A stretch of DNA of 64,000 nt from Arthrobacter echini (GTDB taxonomy: Bacteria; Actinomycetota; Actinomycetes; Actinomycetales; Micrococcaceae). Numbering within the stretch: the first letter of the stretch is position 1; the number at the start of each line of letters is the position of its first letter. A program made the translations under genes and the position numbers. The notes under the pieces were generated by a model, which was given only the letters and a program-made list of their open reading frames with translations, was not told where the DNA came from and searched no databases. Location: contig NZ_SSWH01000003.1 of the NCBI RefSeq assembly GCF_004803505.1, positions 124,001-188,000 on the forward strand, given 5' to 3'. Positions 47,631 to 56,537 of this stretch are shown here, piece after piece.

Positions 47631-47741
47631 GCTGCAATCCTAGGTGGGATCCGCGCCGGCCCCGTCTCGTCGGACCAGCTGTGGATCACTGCGGCACGCC
47701 GCCTGCAGGGCAGGAGGACGAGCCGACGATACTGTGGAGAC

Positions 47742-49013
47742 ATGAATCCCCTTCCCGTTCTGCTGGGCAAGATCGTGCGCATCGCGTCGCGGCTGCGAGG
47801 CGGTGGCTCGGCACTGCCCGGTCTCGTCGTCGAGCGCCTCGACCCGGGCTTCATGGGCCGCGCTCTGTCCGCCCTGCCCCACGGCGTCGTGGTGGTCAGC
47901 GGAACCAACGGGAAGACCACCACCACGAAGATGGTGGTCGAGCTCCTCGAGGGCCAGGGCCTGAGCGTCTTCACCAACCGGACGGGCAGCAACTTCACCC
48001 GCGGGGTCGCCGCCGCCCTCCTCGGCGAGGTCGACTGGCGAGGTCGGCTCGTCGCCGACGTCGCCGTCCTCGAGCTCGACGAAGCCCATGCGGTGCACTT
48101 CGTGAAACTTGTTCCCCCGAAGTACTCGCTCCTGCTGAACGTGCTCCGCGACCAGCTGGACCGCTTCGGCGAGATCGATGCCACCACGCGCCTGCTGGAG
48201 CGCATCGCCACCGCAACCACCGGGACCGTCGTCCTGAACCGGGAGGACCCGCGCGTCGCCGGCATCGCGTCGTCGCTCACCCAGGCCCGCGCGGTCTACT
48301 TCGGCCTCGACGAATCGCTGCGCAGTACGTTCCCGAACGACGACGAGCTCCGCGGCGCCGAGGGGACGGCGCCTGCTGCGGCGCTTCCGGCCGACGTCGT
48401 CCTGTCCGCCGTGGAGGGCGACTCGGCCGAGTTCGACATCGACGGGCTGCGGGTCAGCACCGGGCTGCGGCTGCGCGGGGTGTACAACATCTTCAATGCA
48501 GCAGCGGCGCTCGCGGCAGCCCGCGCGGTACTGGGCGGAGCCGCGGACATCGACCGGCTCCTGCGGTCACTGGCCGCCGTCGAACCGGCGTTCGGCCGTG
48601 GGGAGAGCATCCTCGTGGACGGCCGGCCCCTTGAACTGGTGCTCGTGAAGAATCCCAGCGGCTTCCGGCTGGGCCTGAAATCGTTCGATCCTGCGGGCCA
48701 CGCCACCATGATCGCCATCAACGACAACTACGCCGACGGGCGGGATATGTCCTGGCTGTGGGACGTGGACTTCGATTCGCTGGGTGCCGCCGGGGTGGAC
48801 ATGGTCAGTGGAGCCCGCGCGTACGACATGGCGCTGCGCCTGAAGTACGACGCCGTGCGGATCGGCGGCGTGGAACCGGACATCACAGCAGCACTCAAGG
48901 CGTTCATCACCGGCTCCGCCGGGCAGCCCCGGCGCATCTTCTGCACCTACACCGCCATGCTCGCCGTGCGCCGCGAGCTCTCCAAGATCGCGAAAGTCGA
49001 GGTGGTCTCCTGA
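47742..49013 (+). CDS. murT: lipid II isoglutaminyl synthase, subunit MurT
   Basis: 423 residues. The Mur-ligase ATP site is SGTNGKTTTTKMV (about 53-65), with NRTGSNFTRGVAAALL, the central LLNVLRDQLDRFGEID block, and the C-terminal DUF1727 part. The latter contains IAINDNYADGRDMSWLWDVDFD, where the Asp completing the GatD triad is expected. With GatD it amidates the D-Glu of the peptidoglycan stem peptide. The four-cysteine zinc ribbon present in Staphylococcus and Streptococcus MurT is missing; the only Cys is near the end (IFCTYTAML). The stop and the gatD start share one base (TGATG). Confidence 0.95.
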   Translation: MNPLPVLLGKIVRIASRLRGGGSALPGLVVERLDPGFMGRALSALPHGVVVVSGTNGKTTTTKMVVELLEGQGLSVFTNRTGSNFTRGVAAALLGEVDWRGRLVADVAVLELDEAHAVHFVKLVPPKYSLLLNVLRDQLDRFGEIDATTRLLERIATATTGTVVLNREDPRVAGIASSLTQARAVYFGLDESLRSTFPNDDELRGAEGTAPAAALPADVVLSAVEGDSAEFDIDGLRVSTGLRLRGVYNIFNAAAALAAARAVLGGAADIDRLLRSLAAVEPAFGRGESILVDGRPLELVLVKNPSGFRLGLKSFDPAGHATMIAINDNYADGRDMSWLWDVDFDSLGAAGVDMVSGARAYDMALRLKYDAVRIGGVEPDITAALKAFITGSAGQPRRIFCTYTAMLAVRRELSKIAKVEVVS

Positions 49014-49783
49014 TGAGCGACGCTCTGTCCGCCGGTGCCCTGTCGGAGCCGGCCGCGGATCCGTCCAAGGGTTCGCTGCGCATCCTGCAGCTGTATCCGC
49101 GGGACATGAACATCTACGGTGACTACGGGAACGTGCTGGTGCTCAAACAGCGCCTCGCGTGGCGCGGGTACGGCGCGGAGATCCTCGAGCACAACGTGGG
49201 CGACTCGTTCCCGTCCGACGTCGATCTCGTCGTCGGCGGTGGTGGACAGGACAGCGGCCAGGTCGTCATCCAGGACGACCTCCAGTCGGTCGCCCCCACC
49301 CTGCGTGGCCTGGCCGAGGACGGTACTCCCATGCTGGTGATCTGTGGCATGTACCAGTTGTTCGGTACGGTGTTCCGGACCTACGACGGCATCGACATCC
49401 CGGGGATCAACGTGCTGGATCTCGAGACCAGGGGTGGAAGCGAACGGCTGATCGGCAATGTGGTGGCCACGAGTACCGAATTCGGTGAGGTCCACGGCTA
49501 CGAGAACCACAGCGGGCAGACCTTCCTCGGCGACGGCGTGTCGCCGCTGGGCACGGTTCTCAAGGGCGCCGGCAACAACACGGAGGACCAGTACGAGGGT
49601 GCGCGCTACAGGAACGTCGTGGCCAGCTACCTCCACGGCTCGCTGCTGCCGAAGAACCCGGCGGTCGCCGACTTCCTGCTGCGCACGGCCGCGAAGCGGA
49701 AGTTCGGATCGTTCGACGACGACGGCCTGGACGACTCACTCGCCGAGCTCGCCAGGAAGCACGCCGCCGAGCGTCCGAGGTAG
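49013..49783 (+). CDS. gatD: lipid II isoglutaminyl synthase, glutaminase subunit GatD
   Basis: 256 residues of a class I glutamine amidotransferase. The nucleophile Cys is about residue 111 (LVICGMYQLFG), and the catalytic His is about 208 (VVASYLHGSLLPKNP). LYPRDMNIYGDYGNVLVLKQR is the conserved start region of CobB/CobQ-like GatD. The Asp of the triad is supplied by MurT. It is translationally coupled to murT. The function is amidation of the lipid II glutamate, which is needed for efficient cross-linking in many Gram-positive bacteria. Confidence 0.95.
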   Translation: MSDALSAGALSEPAADPSKGSLRILQLYPRDMNIYGDYGNVLVLKQRLAWRGYGAEILEHNVGDSFPSDVDLVVGGGGQDSGQVVIQDDLQSVAPTLRGLAEDGTPMLVICGMYQLFGTVFRTYDGIDIPGINVLDLETRGGSERLIGNVVATSTEFGEVHGYENHSGQTFLGDGVSPLGTVLKGAGNNTEDQYEGARYRNVVASYLHGSLLPKNPAVADFLLRTAAKRKFGSFDDDGLDDSLAELARKHAAERPR

Positions 49784-49908
49784 CAGACGGGCTCAGCCCG
49801 CTCATCGGCGGAGCCTGCCCCGTGGACGGCCGCTACTGTCCCGACGACAGGGCGTCTACGGCAGGAAGCAATGGCTGAAAGCACGACGGCGTGCAAAAGT
49901 TGGTTCTC

Positions 49909-51918
49909 ATGAGCAACCCTTTCCTCGACCCCAGCACCCTCGACTACCACCTCCCGCCCTTCGCCCTCATCGAGGACGAGCACTACCTTCCGGCCTTCGA
50001 GGCGGGGTTCGCGGAGCAGCTGGCCCAGATCGACGCCATCACGGACTCCGCGGAGGAACCCACCTTCGAGAACACGCTCATTGCCCTCGAGCGCGCCGGC
50101 GGCACTCTCGACCGCGTCTCACGGGTCTTCTTCAGCAACTCCGTGAGCCACGCGACCGAGGCCGTCCAGGAGCTCGAGCAGATCATCGCACCACGCCTGG
50201 CCGAGCACGAGGACAACATCCGGCTGAATCGTGCACTGTTCGAACGCCTCCGTCGGGTGCCGACGGACGGACTGGACGCCGAATCGACGCGCCTCGTCGA
50301 GGAATACCTCAGCAGCTTCGTGCGGGCGGGGGCGGAACTGGACGACGACGCGCAGGCCACGCTCCGCGAGCTGAACTCGACGCTGTCGGCCCTGAGTACC
50401 GAGTTCTCGCAGAAGCTGCTGAAGGACACGAATGCCTCTGCCCTCCTGCTCGAGACCGCCGGGGAGCTCGACGGCCTGTCGGCCGATGCCATCTCGGCCG
50501 CTGCCACGGCAGCCGGCGAGGCCGGCCATGACGGCAAGTACCTGCTGACGCTGATCCTGCCGACGGCGCAGCCCGCGCTGGAGTCGCTCACCAACCGGGA
50601 GGTCCGCCGTCGTCTGCACGAGGCCTCGGTGAATCGTGGTGCCCGGGGGAACGCATCGGACACCCTCGCGATCGCGACCCGGATGGCGACCCTTCGCGCG
50701 GAGCGGGCACGCCTGCTCGGTTTCGACTCGTACGCGGCAGCTGCGACGGACAGCCAGACAGCGCCCTCGCTGGAGGCGATCATGGACCGGATGCGCGATC
50801 TCGCGGCTCCTGCTGTCCGGAACGCACGGGCCGAGGCGGCGGAGCTGGAGGCCGAGGCCGGACATCCCATCGAGCCGTGGGACTGGGCGTTCCATGCCGC
50901 CAGGGTGCGCAGGACGAAGTTCGACGTCGACCTCGATGCCCTGCGGCCCTACTTCGAGCTGGAGCGCGTGATCAACGACGGCATCTTCTATGCCGCCAAT
51001 CGCCTGTACGGCCTGACGTTCGCCGAGCGCCCCGACCTCGTGGGCTATCACCCCGATGTCCGGGTGTGGGAGGTCTTCAACGAGGACGGCTCCGGCCTCG
51101 GCCTGTTCCTCGGCGACTACTACACGCGGGACACGAAGAGCGGCGGCGCGTGGATGAACTCCTTCGTGGACCAGTCGGAGCTCGAGGCCACACGCGCCGT
51201 CGTCGTGAACAACCTGAACATCTCGAAGCCGGCACCCGGTGAACCGACTCTCCTGTCCTATGACCAGGTGGTCACGACCTTCCATGAATTCGGCCATGCC
51301 CTGCACGGTCTGTTCTCGGACGTGACCTATCCGCTCTTCGCCGGCACCTCCGTACCGCGTGATTTCGTCGAGTACCCCTCGCAGGTCAACGAGATGTGGA
51401 TCCTGTGGCCCGAGATCGTCGCCAACTATGCCCGCCACCACGAGACCGGAGAAGCGCTCCCGCAGGACATCATCGATCGCATCCACGCTGCAGGCACCTG
51501 GGGCGAGGGCTTCGAGACGACGGCCTATCTGGGGGCGACACTGCTCGATCTGGCGTGGCACTCCATTCCGGCCGGCACGTCGATCGAGGATCCGCTCGCC
51601 TTCGAGGCAGCTGCGCTCGCTGATGCGGGAGTCGACTTCGCTCCCGTTCCGCCGAGATACCGCACCTCCTACTTCAAGCACATCTTCGCGGGCGGCTATG
51701 CGGCGTCCTACTACGCCTACATCTGGAGCGAGATGCTCGACGCCGACACCGTCGAGTGGTTCAAGTCCTCCGGAGGACTGACGCGGGAGAACGGCGAGCA
51801 CTTCCGGCGCGAACTGCTCTCGCGCGGCAACAGTGTCGAGCCGCTCGAGGCCTTCCGCGCATTCCGCGGACGCGATGCCGAGCTCATGCCGCTGCTGGTG
51901 CGGCGCGGTCTGGCGTGA
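49909..51918 (+). CDS. M3-family zinc metallopeptidase (Dcp/oligopeptidase A type)
   Basis: 669 residues from ATG 49909. The zinc-binding HEFGH is at about 459-463 (TTFHEFGHALHGLFSDV), with the third ligand Glu about 25 residues downstream (DFVEYPSQVNEMW). The C-terminal block YYAYIWSEMLDAD is a typical M3 feature. The full length of about 670-680 residues matches peptidyl-dipeptidase Dcp / oligopeptidase A. There is no signal peptide, so it is a cytoplasmic peptidase for short peptides. It is transcribed after gatD with a 125-bp gap and ends at the hairpin 51991-52025. Confidence 0.94.
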   Translation: MSNPFLDPSTLDYHLPPFALIEDEHYLPAFEAGFAEQLAQIDAITDSAEEPTFENTLIALERAGGTLDRVSRVFFSNSVSHATEAVQELEQIIAPRLAEHEDNIRLNRALFERLRRVPTDGLDAESTRLVEEYLSSFVRAGAELDDDAQATLRELNSTLSALSTEFSQKLLKDTNASALLLETAGELDGLSADAISAAATAAGEAGHDGKYLLTLILPTAQPALESLTNREVRRRLHEASVNRGARGNASDTLAIATRMATLRAERARLLGFDSYAAAATDSQTAPSLEAIMDRMRDLAAPAVRNARAEAAELEAEAGHPIEPWDWAFHAARVRRTKFDVDLDALRPYFELERVINDGIFYAANRLYGLTFAERPDLVGYHPDVRVWEVFNEDGSGLGLFLGDYYTRDTKSGGAWMNSFVDQSELEATRAVVVNNLNISKPAPGEPTLLSYDQVVTTFHEFGHALHGLFSDVTYPLFAGTSVPRDFVEYPSQVNEMWILWPEIVANYARHHETGEALPQDIIDRIHAAGTWGEGFETTAYLGATLLDLAWHSIPAGTSIEDPLAFEAAALADAGVDFAPVPPRYRTSYFKHIFAGGYAASYYAYIWSEMLDADTVEWFKSSGGLTRENGEHFRRELLSRGNSVEPLEAFRAFRGRDAELMPLLVRRGLA

Positions 51919-51990
51919 TCGGGGACCGGCGCGGCCGACCTGCGTGCTGACCAGCGAGCAGTACTGGTCACCGCGAGTAGTGCTGACCAC

Positions 51991-52025
51991 ACAGGAGGAC
52001 CGCAGCTGAGCTGCGGTCCTCCTGT
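51991..52025. terminator. bidirectional hairpin terminator between the M3 peptidase and pdxS
   Basis: Perfect 17-bp arms (ACAGGAGGACCGCAGCT and its complement) surround a single central base, between the convergent peptidase (stop 51918) and pdxS (stop 52048). Confidence 0.8.
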
Positions 52026-52047
52026 GTCCGTGCGTTCTCCGAACCGC

Positions 52048-52962
52048 CTACCAGCCGCGCTCTGCGAGGCGGTGCGGCTGCGGGATCTCGTCCACGTTGA
52101 TGCCGACCATGGCATCACCGAGACCGCGGGACACCTTCGCGATCACGTCGGGGTCGTCGTGGAACGTGGTGGCCTGCACGATCGCCTTGGCACGCTCCGA
52201 CGGATTGCCGGACTTGAAGATTCCCGATCCCACGAAGACACCGTCAGCGCCGAGCTGCATCATCATCGCTGCGTCCGATGGGGTCGCGATACCGCCTGCC
52301 GTGAACAGGACCACCGGGAGACGGCCGGCAGCCGCAACCTCCTTCACGAGAGCGTAGGGCGCCTGCAGCTCCTTCGCGGCGACGTACAGCTCGTCCTCGG
52401 CCATCGAGGAGAGCCGGTTGATCTCGGAACGGATCTTCCGCATGTGCATGGTCGCGTTGGAGACGTCCCCGGTTCCTGCCTCACCCTTGGAGCGGATCAT
52501 GGCCGCGCCCTCGTTGATACGGCGGAGCGCCTCTCCCAGATCGGTGGCACCGCAGACGAAGGGAACGGTGAAGTTCCACTTGTCGATGTGGTTGGCGAAA
52601 TCAGCAGGGGTCAGAACCTCCGATTCGTCGATGTAGTCGACGCCGAGGGACTGCAGCACACGTGCCTCCACGAAGTGGCCGATCCGCGCCTTGGCCATGA
52701 CCGGGATCGACACCGTCTCGATGATGCTGTCGATCATGTCCGGATCGCTCATCCGGGACACGCCGCCCTGGGCGCGGATGTCGGCGGGAACCCTCTCGAG
52801 AGCCATGACGGCTACTGCGCCTGCATCCTCCGCGATCCGGGCCTGCTCGGCCGTGACGACATCCATGATGACGCCGCCCTTGAGCATCTCGGCCATCCCG
52901 CGTTTGACCCGGTTGCCGCCGGTCTGTGCGTCGGAGGCCGGATTCTCTTCAACGGTGGACAC
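52048..52962 (-). CDS. pdxS: pyridoxal 5'-phosphate synthase lyase subunit PdxS
   Basis: 304 residues. The active-site lysines are in [17 protein letters not shown] (region) and [15 protein letters not shown], with [16 protein letters not shown] and the phosphate-binding [29 protein letters not shown]. It builds PLP from ribose 5-phosphate, glyceraldehyde 3-phosphate and ammonia delivered by PdxT. Sequence is highly conserved over the full length. It is monocistronic here, separated from pdxT by murT-gatD and the M3 peptidase gene on the other strand. Confidence 0.98.
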   Translation of the reverse strand: MSTVEENPASDAQTGGNRVKRGMAEMLKGGVIMDVVTAEQARIAEDAGAVAVMALERVPADIRAQGGVSRMSDPDMIDSIIETVSIPVMAKARIGHFVEARVLQSLGVDYIDESEVLTPADFANHIDKWNFTVPFVCGATDLGEALRRINEGAAMIRSKGEAGTGDVSNATMHMRKIRSEINRLSSMAEDELYVAAKELQAPYALVKEVAAAGRLPVVLFTAGGIATPSDAAMMMQLGADGVFVGSGIFKSGNPSERAKAIVQATTFHDDPDVIAKVSRGLGDAMVGINVDEIPQPHRLAERGW

Positions 52963-53067
52963 AACTTGCCCCTAAAGGTAGATGAAAGCTGACTCCCTAT
53001 GATACGACGCTGCGGGTTGCGTCCTGGACCTGGCATCGGAACTCGCGTCATGCGCCAGTATGGGGAC

Positions 53068-54228
53068 ATGAGTCTTCCCATCGCCGAATTCGGCTTCCCC
53101 GGACCGCTCCGCGACCGGCTCGTCGGCGCGATCGTCGACGGCTCCAAGACGACGACGACGTCGCTGGCTCTCGAGTACGAGCCCGACGGCGATCCCCTGC
53201 CGTCGGTCGGTACCCGGCAGTACGTCATCGACTCAGCGGGACGCCCGGTGGCGACCATCAGGACGGTCGAGGTGCGCCAGGTACCTCTCGCCGAGGTGCC
53301 GTGGCAGCACATGGACGCCGAGGGCGAGGGTTTCACCACACCCGAGCAGTGGCGCACGGCCCACGAGGGCTTCTGGCACGGTGCCGACTTCCGGGCCTCG
53401 ATCGGCGATCCGGCCTTCACGGTCAGCGATGGCACCGAGGCGGTACTCGAGCGATTCGTCGTCGAGCAGGTGAGCCTGAGCGGCACTGCCGGCTCGGTGG
53501 ACGGCTATGCCGACGATCGACTGGTAGCCCTCTACGACGAATTCAACGCAGGAACCTGGGACACCGATTTCTACTCAGCGGCGTTGTCGCCGGGCGGCTC
53601 GAGAATAGCCGACATCGGCTGCGGCACCGGTTCCTTCGCCGTCAGGCTGGCTCTCGAGGGCCACACCGTGACCGGTATCGATCCGGCACCGCGTATGCTC
53701 GACGTCGCACGGTCCAGGGACGACGCCGAACGCGTCACGTGGCTCGAGGGAACAGCCCGCGATCTCGGTCCGGGCCCCTTTGATGCCGCCGTGATGACCG
53801 GGCATGCCTTCCAGTGCCTGCTCACCGACGAGGAGATCCTCGAGACTCTGACCGAGGTCCGTCGGCGTCTTGTTCCCGGTGGACGGTTCATGTTCGAGAC
53901 CCGCAATCCGACGCAGAAGGCCTGGCTGGACTGGCAGAGCCCACACGGACCGGAGGCCATCGACTCCAGCGCCGGACCACTGCTGACCGCCTGGCGGCTC
54001 ATCGACGTACGGGACGAACTCGTCACCTTCGAGGCCTGGACGCGCTTCGAACGGGACGGGACGGACCTCGCGGACGCCAGCACCCTGCGCTTCGTCACCT
54101 CCGAGCGGCTCGCCGACCTGCTCCAGGAGGCCGGCTACACCGACGTGCACTGGTTCGGAGGATGGGACGGAGCCACCTTCGATGCGGCGACCAGTCGCGA
54201 GATCATCGTGGTCGCCGGCACACCTTGA
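53068..54228 (+). CDS. ASCH domain-SAM methyltransferase fusion protein
   Basis: 386 residues from ATG 53068 (ATG 53050 also possible). Residues 1 to about 145 form an ASCH domain (PUA-like, RNA-binding candidate) of the actinobacterial stand-alone type: VDGSKTTTTSLALEYEPDGDPLPSVG, then AEGEGFTTPEQWRTAHEGFW. Residues about 155-386 form a class I methyltransferase: YDEFNAGTWDTDFYS, motif I ADIGCGTGSFAVRLA, acidic motif II VTGIDPAPRML, and motif IV FDAAVMTGHAFQCL. No frameshift is needed; both domains are in one frame with a short linker. The substrate is unknown; an RNA or small metabolite is possible. It is divergent from pdxS. Confidence 0.82.
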   Translation: MSLPIAEFGFPGPLRDRLVGAIVDGSKTTTTSLALEYEPDGDPLPSVGTRQYVIDSAGRPVATIRTVEVRQVPLAEVPWQHMDAEGEGFTTPEQWRTAHEGFWHGADFRASIGDPAFTVSDGTEAVLERFVVEQVSLSGTAGSVDGYADDRLVALYDEFNAGTWDTDFYSAALSPGGSRIADIGCGTGSFAVRLALEGHTVTGIDPAPRMLDVARSRDDAERVTWLEGTARDLGPGPFDAAVMTGHAFQCLLTDEEILETLTEVRRRLVPGGRFMFETRNPTQKAWLDWQSPHGPEAIDSSAGPLLTAWRLIDVRDELVTFEAWTRFERDGTDLADASTLRFVTSERLADLLQEAGYTDVHWFGGWDGATFDAATSREIIVVAGTP

Positions 54229-54274
54229 CCCGTCCCTGACTAGGATGGATCGCCGAATTCGAGACCTGTGACAC

Positions 54275-54389
54275 CCCCTGATATCCAGCGGTAGCACCAC
54301 AAGCGCAGCCTTTGAGCAGGATTACCCCAGCAGAGCCGTTCGGCCGGAAAGCCGCTGATAACTTCAGGAAGTCATCCGCCGCTCAGGGG
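54275..54389 (+). ncRNA. structured 5' leader of the sigma factor gene (unclassified)
   Basis: Two long-range stems close this segment: P1 CCCCTGA/TCAGGGG (54275-54281 with 54383-54389), and stacked directly on it P2 TAT-c-CAGCGG/CCGCTG-ATA (54282-54291 with 54352-54360, one bulged C). A small stem ACTT-CAGG-AAGT (54361-54372) completes a three-way junction. It ends 60 bp before the sigma factor ATG. It does not match the riboswitch consensus sequences I can recall. Confidence 0.45.
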
Positions 54390-54449
54390 AAACGTGGACC
54401 ACGTCCTCCCTAGGGCAGCATTGCACTCAAGCAGCTGGGGAGCTTGCTC

Positions 54450-55253
54450 ATGCATTCACGGGACCGCGAAAAGCTCATCGTCGACAATCTGCCGCTCGTC
54501 GGCTATCTCGTCTCGACCCTGTGCGCCCGCGCGACGCATCTTTCGCGCGATGATCTCGCATCGGTGGGTGCGATAGCGCTCATCACGTCGGCCAAGTCGT
54601 TCGATCCCTCGCTCGGTGTGCCCTTTGGTGCCTATGCACGACGCAGGATCACCGGAGCGTTCGCCGACGAGATGCGGTCCAACGACTGGGCGCCGCGATC
54701 GGTGAGGAAGCGGATCGGCGATGTGCTCGCTGCGCAGGACGCACTGTCTGCTTCCCTCGGACGGAAGGCGACCGTCGATGAGCTGGCAGCCACTCTCGGC
54801 GTGAGCAGGCAGGAAGTGCACGCCGCGCTCTATGACGCCGCCCGATCGGTGCAGACACTCGACGAGACCGTCCTCGACATCGTCCCGGCGCTCGATCAGG
54901 CTCCCGAGGCGTCCCTGTTGGCTGCGGAACAGGTCCGCCATCTCCGCGCGGCCGTCGAGCACCTACCGGCACGCATGCGGCACATCGTCGAGCAGGTGTT
55001 CTTCGAGGGTCGCTCGGTGACGGAGGTCGCCGTAGAGCTCGGCACCACGCACTCCGCCGTCTCCCAGCAGAAGTCCGAGGCGCTGCGGCTGCTGCAGGAC
55101 GGGCTGTCCACGCATTATGCGGACAGCATCGGTGCCACGCCGCCTCCGGTGTCGAGGATCTCGCCCAAGCGACGTGCGGAATACCTGTCGTCCCTGGGCT
55201 CCGCTCTCGCTCCCCGGCGCACTCCTGCCCCGGTCCTTTCACCGGCGTCCTGA
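54450..55253 (+). CDS. FliA/WhiG-type sigma-70 family factor
   Basis: 267 residues from ATG 54450 with GGGGAG 7 nt upstream. Region 2 is DNLPLVGYLVSTLCARATHL..DDLASVGAIALITSAKSFDPSLGVPFGAYARRRITGAFADEMR, the group 3 (FliA/SigB-like) form. Region 3 is ATVDELAATLGVSRQEVHAAL. Region 4 is LPARMRHIVEQVFFEGRSVTEVAVELGTTHSAVSQQKSEAL. No flagellar genes or anti-sigma gene are adjacent. A roughly 45-residue tail after region 4 is proline-rich. It stands alone, preceded by a long leader with predicted structure. Confidence 0.88.
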   Translation: MHSRDREKLIVDNLPLVGYLVSTLCARATHLSRDDLASVGAIALITSAKSFDPSLGVPFGAYARRRITGAFADEMRSNDWAPRSVRKRIGDVLAAQDALSASLGRKATVDELAATLGVSRQEVHAALYDAARSVQTLDETVLDIVPALDQAPEASLLAAEQVRHLRAAVEHLPARMRHIVEQVFFEGRSVTEVAVELGTTHSAVSQQKSEALRLLQDGLSTHYADSIGATPPPVSRISPKRRAEYLSSLGSALAPRRTPAPVLSPAS

Positions 55254-55314
55254 AACGGGCAGGAGAGCTTTTCGTCGCTCGCGGAAGGGAGTCCGGGCAT
55301 GGACCCGGAGCGGG

Positions 55315-55935
55315 TCAGGGAGCTGGCTTGCCCTCGAGGGACTGCAGCCGTACGGCTCTCATCCGCTGGTAGACCGTGACGAGGCTGGCGAGAGCAAGCA
55401 TCACCAGCACCGCGAGGAGGAACCCCTCGGGCAGCCCGAGTCCGGTGAGTCCCGTGACCACCAGGACGGACACGAGCCGCTCGGCGCGCTCCGCGATCCC
55501 GACGTTCGCAGTGAACCCCAGGGATTCGGCCTTGGCACGCGCGTAGGAGACGATCATCCCGAGGACGAGGCACGCAAGAGCCGCGACGGCGATCAGGACG
55601 TTGTCCCCTCCCGTGAAGAACCAGAGGGCGACGCCTGCGAAGAGTGCGCCGTCCGCGATACGGTCCAGCGTCGAATCGAGGAAGCTGCCCCAGAGTCCGC
55701 CGTGGCCCTTGATGCGTGCCATGATGCCGTCGACCACGTCCGAGAAGACGAACAGGGTGATGAACACCGTTCCCCAGAACAGCTGCCCGAGCGGGTAGAA
55801 GACCAGGGCACCGCCGGCGACCCCCACGGTGCCGGCAATGGTCACCGCGTCGGGTGTCACTCCCCAGGAGAGCAGCAGCCGGGCCAGCGGGGTGAGGAGC
55901 CTGGTGAAGAAGCCACGCGCGTACTTGTCGAGCAT
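55315..55935 (-). CDS. phosphatidylinositol phosphate synthase (CDP-alcohol phosphatidyltransferase)
   Basis: 206 residues with about six membrane helices. The CDP-alcohol phosphotransferase motif DxxDGxxAR-x8-GxxxDxxxD is complete: Asp 66, Asp 69, Gly 70, Arg 74, Gly 83, Asp 87, Asp 91. In Actinobacteria the copy next to a HIT-domain gene and thrS makes phosphatidylinositol phosphate from CDP-diacylglycerol and inositol 1-phosphate, the precursor for PI mannosides; the context supports this over phosphatidylglycerol phosphate synthase. Its ATG shares one base with the HIT gene stop (TGATG). Confidence 0.9.
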   Translation of the reverse strand: MLDKYARGFFTRLLTPLARLLLSWGVTPDAVTIAGTVGVAGGALVFYPLGQLFWGTVFITLFVFSDVVDGIMARIKGHGGLWGSFLDSTLDRIADGALFAGVALWFFTGGDNVLIAVAALACLVLGMIVSYARAKAESLGFTANVGIAERAERLVSVLVVTGLTGLGLPEGFLLAVLVMLALASLVTVYQRMRAVRLQSLEGKPAP

Positions 55936-56537
55936 CAGGGCGTGGTTCGCGCCGGGTCGTCGTCCGAGGACCAGGCGGTGGCGACCTGTTCACGCACCTC
56001 GCCGAGCGTCTGCGTGATGGCCTTGGTCTGCGCGATGATCGGCAGGAAGTTCCCGTCCCCGCCCCAGCGCGGCACCACGTGCTGGTGCAGGTGGGCGGCG
56101 ATCCCTGCACCGCCGGTCACGCCCTGGTTCATCCCGAGATTGAAGCCGGTCGGATTGGACACCCGCCGCAGGACGCGCATCGCCGTCTGGGTGAGGGCCG
56201 CGATCTCCGCCGTTTCGGCATCGTCGACGTCGGTGTAGTCGGGCACGTGCCGGTAGGGGCACACCAGAAGGTGACCGGCATTGTAGGGAAAGAGATTGAG
56301 CAGGACGAAGGCCGTGGTGCCCCGATGGACGATCAGGGATTCCTCGTCGCTGAGATGGGGTGCACGGCAGAAAGGACACGTGTGCTCGGAGGTCACCTTG
56401 TCCTGTCCGCCCTTGATGTAGGCGAGCCGGTGGGGGGTCCAGAGACGCTGGAAGGCATCCGGGACACCTGCCAGCTCGACGTCGTCCGTCACCTCCGCGT
56501 CCCCGGGGTATATGCCGTCCTGACCGCTCGCAGCCAT
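55935..56537 (-). CDS. HIT-domain protein (Ap4A phosphorylase/hydrolase-like)
   Basis: 200 residues. The histidine triad HLHQHVVPRW is at about 149-158, and there is a CxxC zinc pair in CPFC (54-57) together with downstream histidines. These define the actinobacterial GalT-like/Ap4A phosphorylase-type HIT group. It splits or phosphorylises nucleotide substrates; the exact one is unknown. It sits between thrS and the PI-phosphate synthase gene with 1-bp overlaps (TGATG) on both sides, so all three are one translationally coupled operon. Confidence 0.92.
   Translation of the reverse strand: MAASGQDGIYPGDAEVTDDVELAGVPDAFQRLWTPHRLAYIKGGQDKVTSEHTCPFCRAPHLSDEESLIVHRGTTAFVLLNLFPYNAGHLLVCPYRHVPDYTDVDDAETAEIAALTQTAMRVLRRVSNPTGFNLGMNQGVTGGAGIAAHLHQHVVPRWGGDGNFLPIIAQTKAITQTLGEVREQVATAWSSDDDPARTTP

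Noticed and set aside
49781-49800. terminator after gatD
   Set aside because: CGGGCT-c-AGCCCG is only 6 bp with almost no loop and no T tract; read-through to the peptidase gene remains possible.
54275-54389. c-di-GMP (GEMM) or other known riboswitch before the sigma factor
   Set aside because: The conserved GGCAAACC/ACGCAAAGCC core of GEMM and the conserved cores of the other classes I checked by eye are not present. It is reported as an unclassified structure instead.
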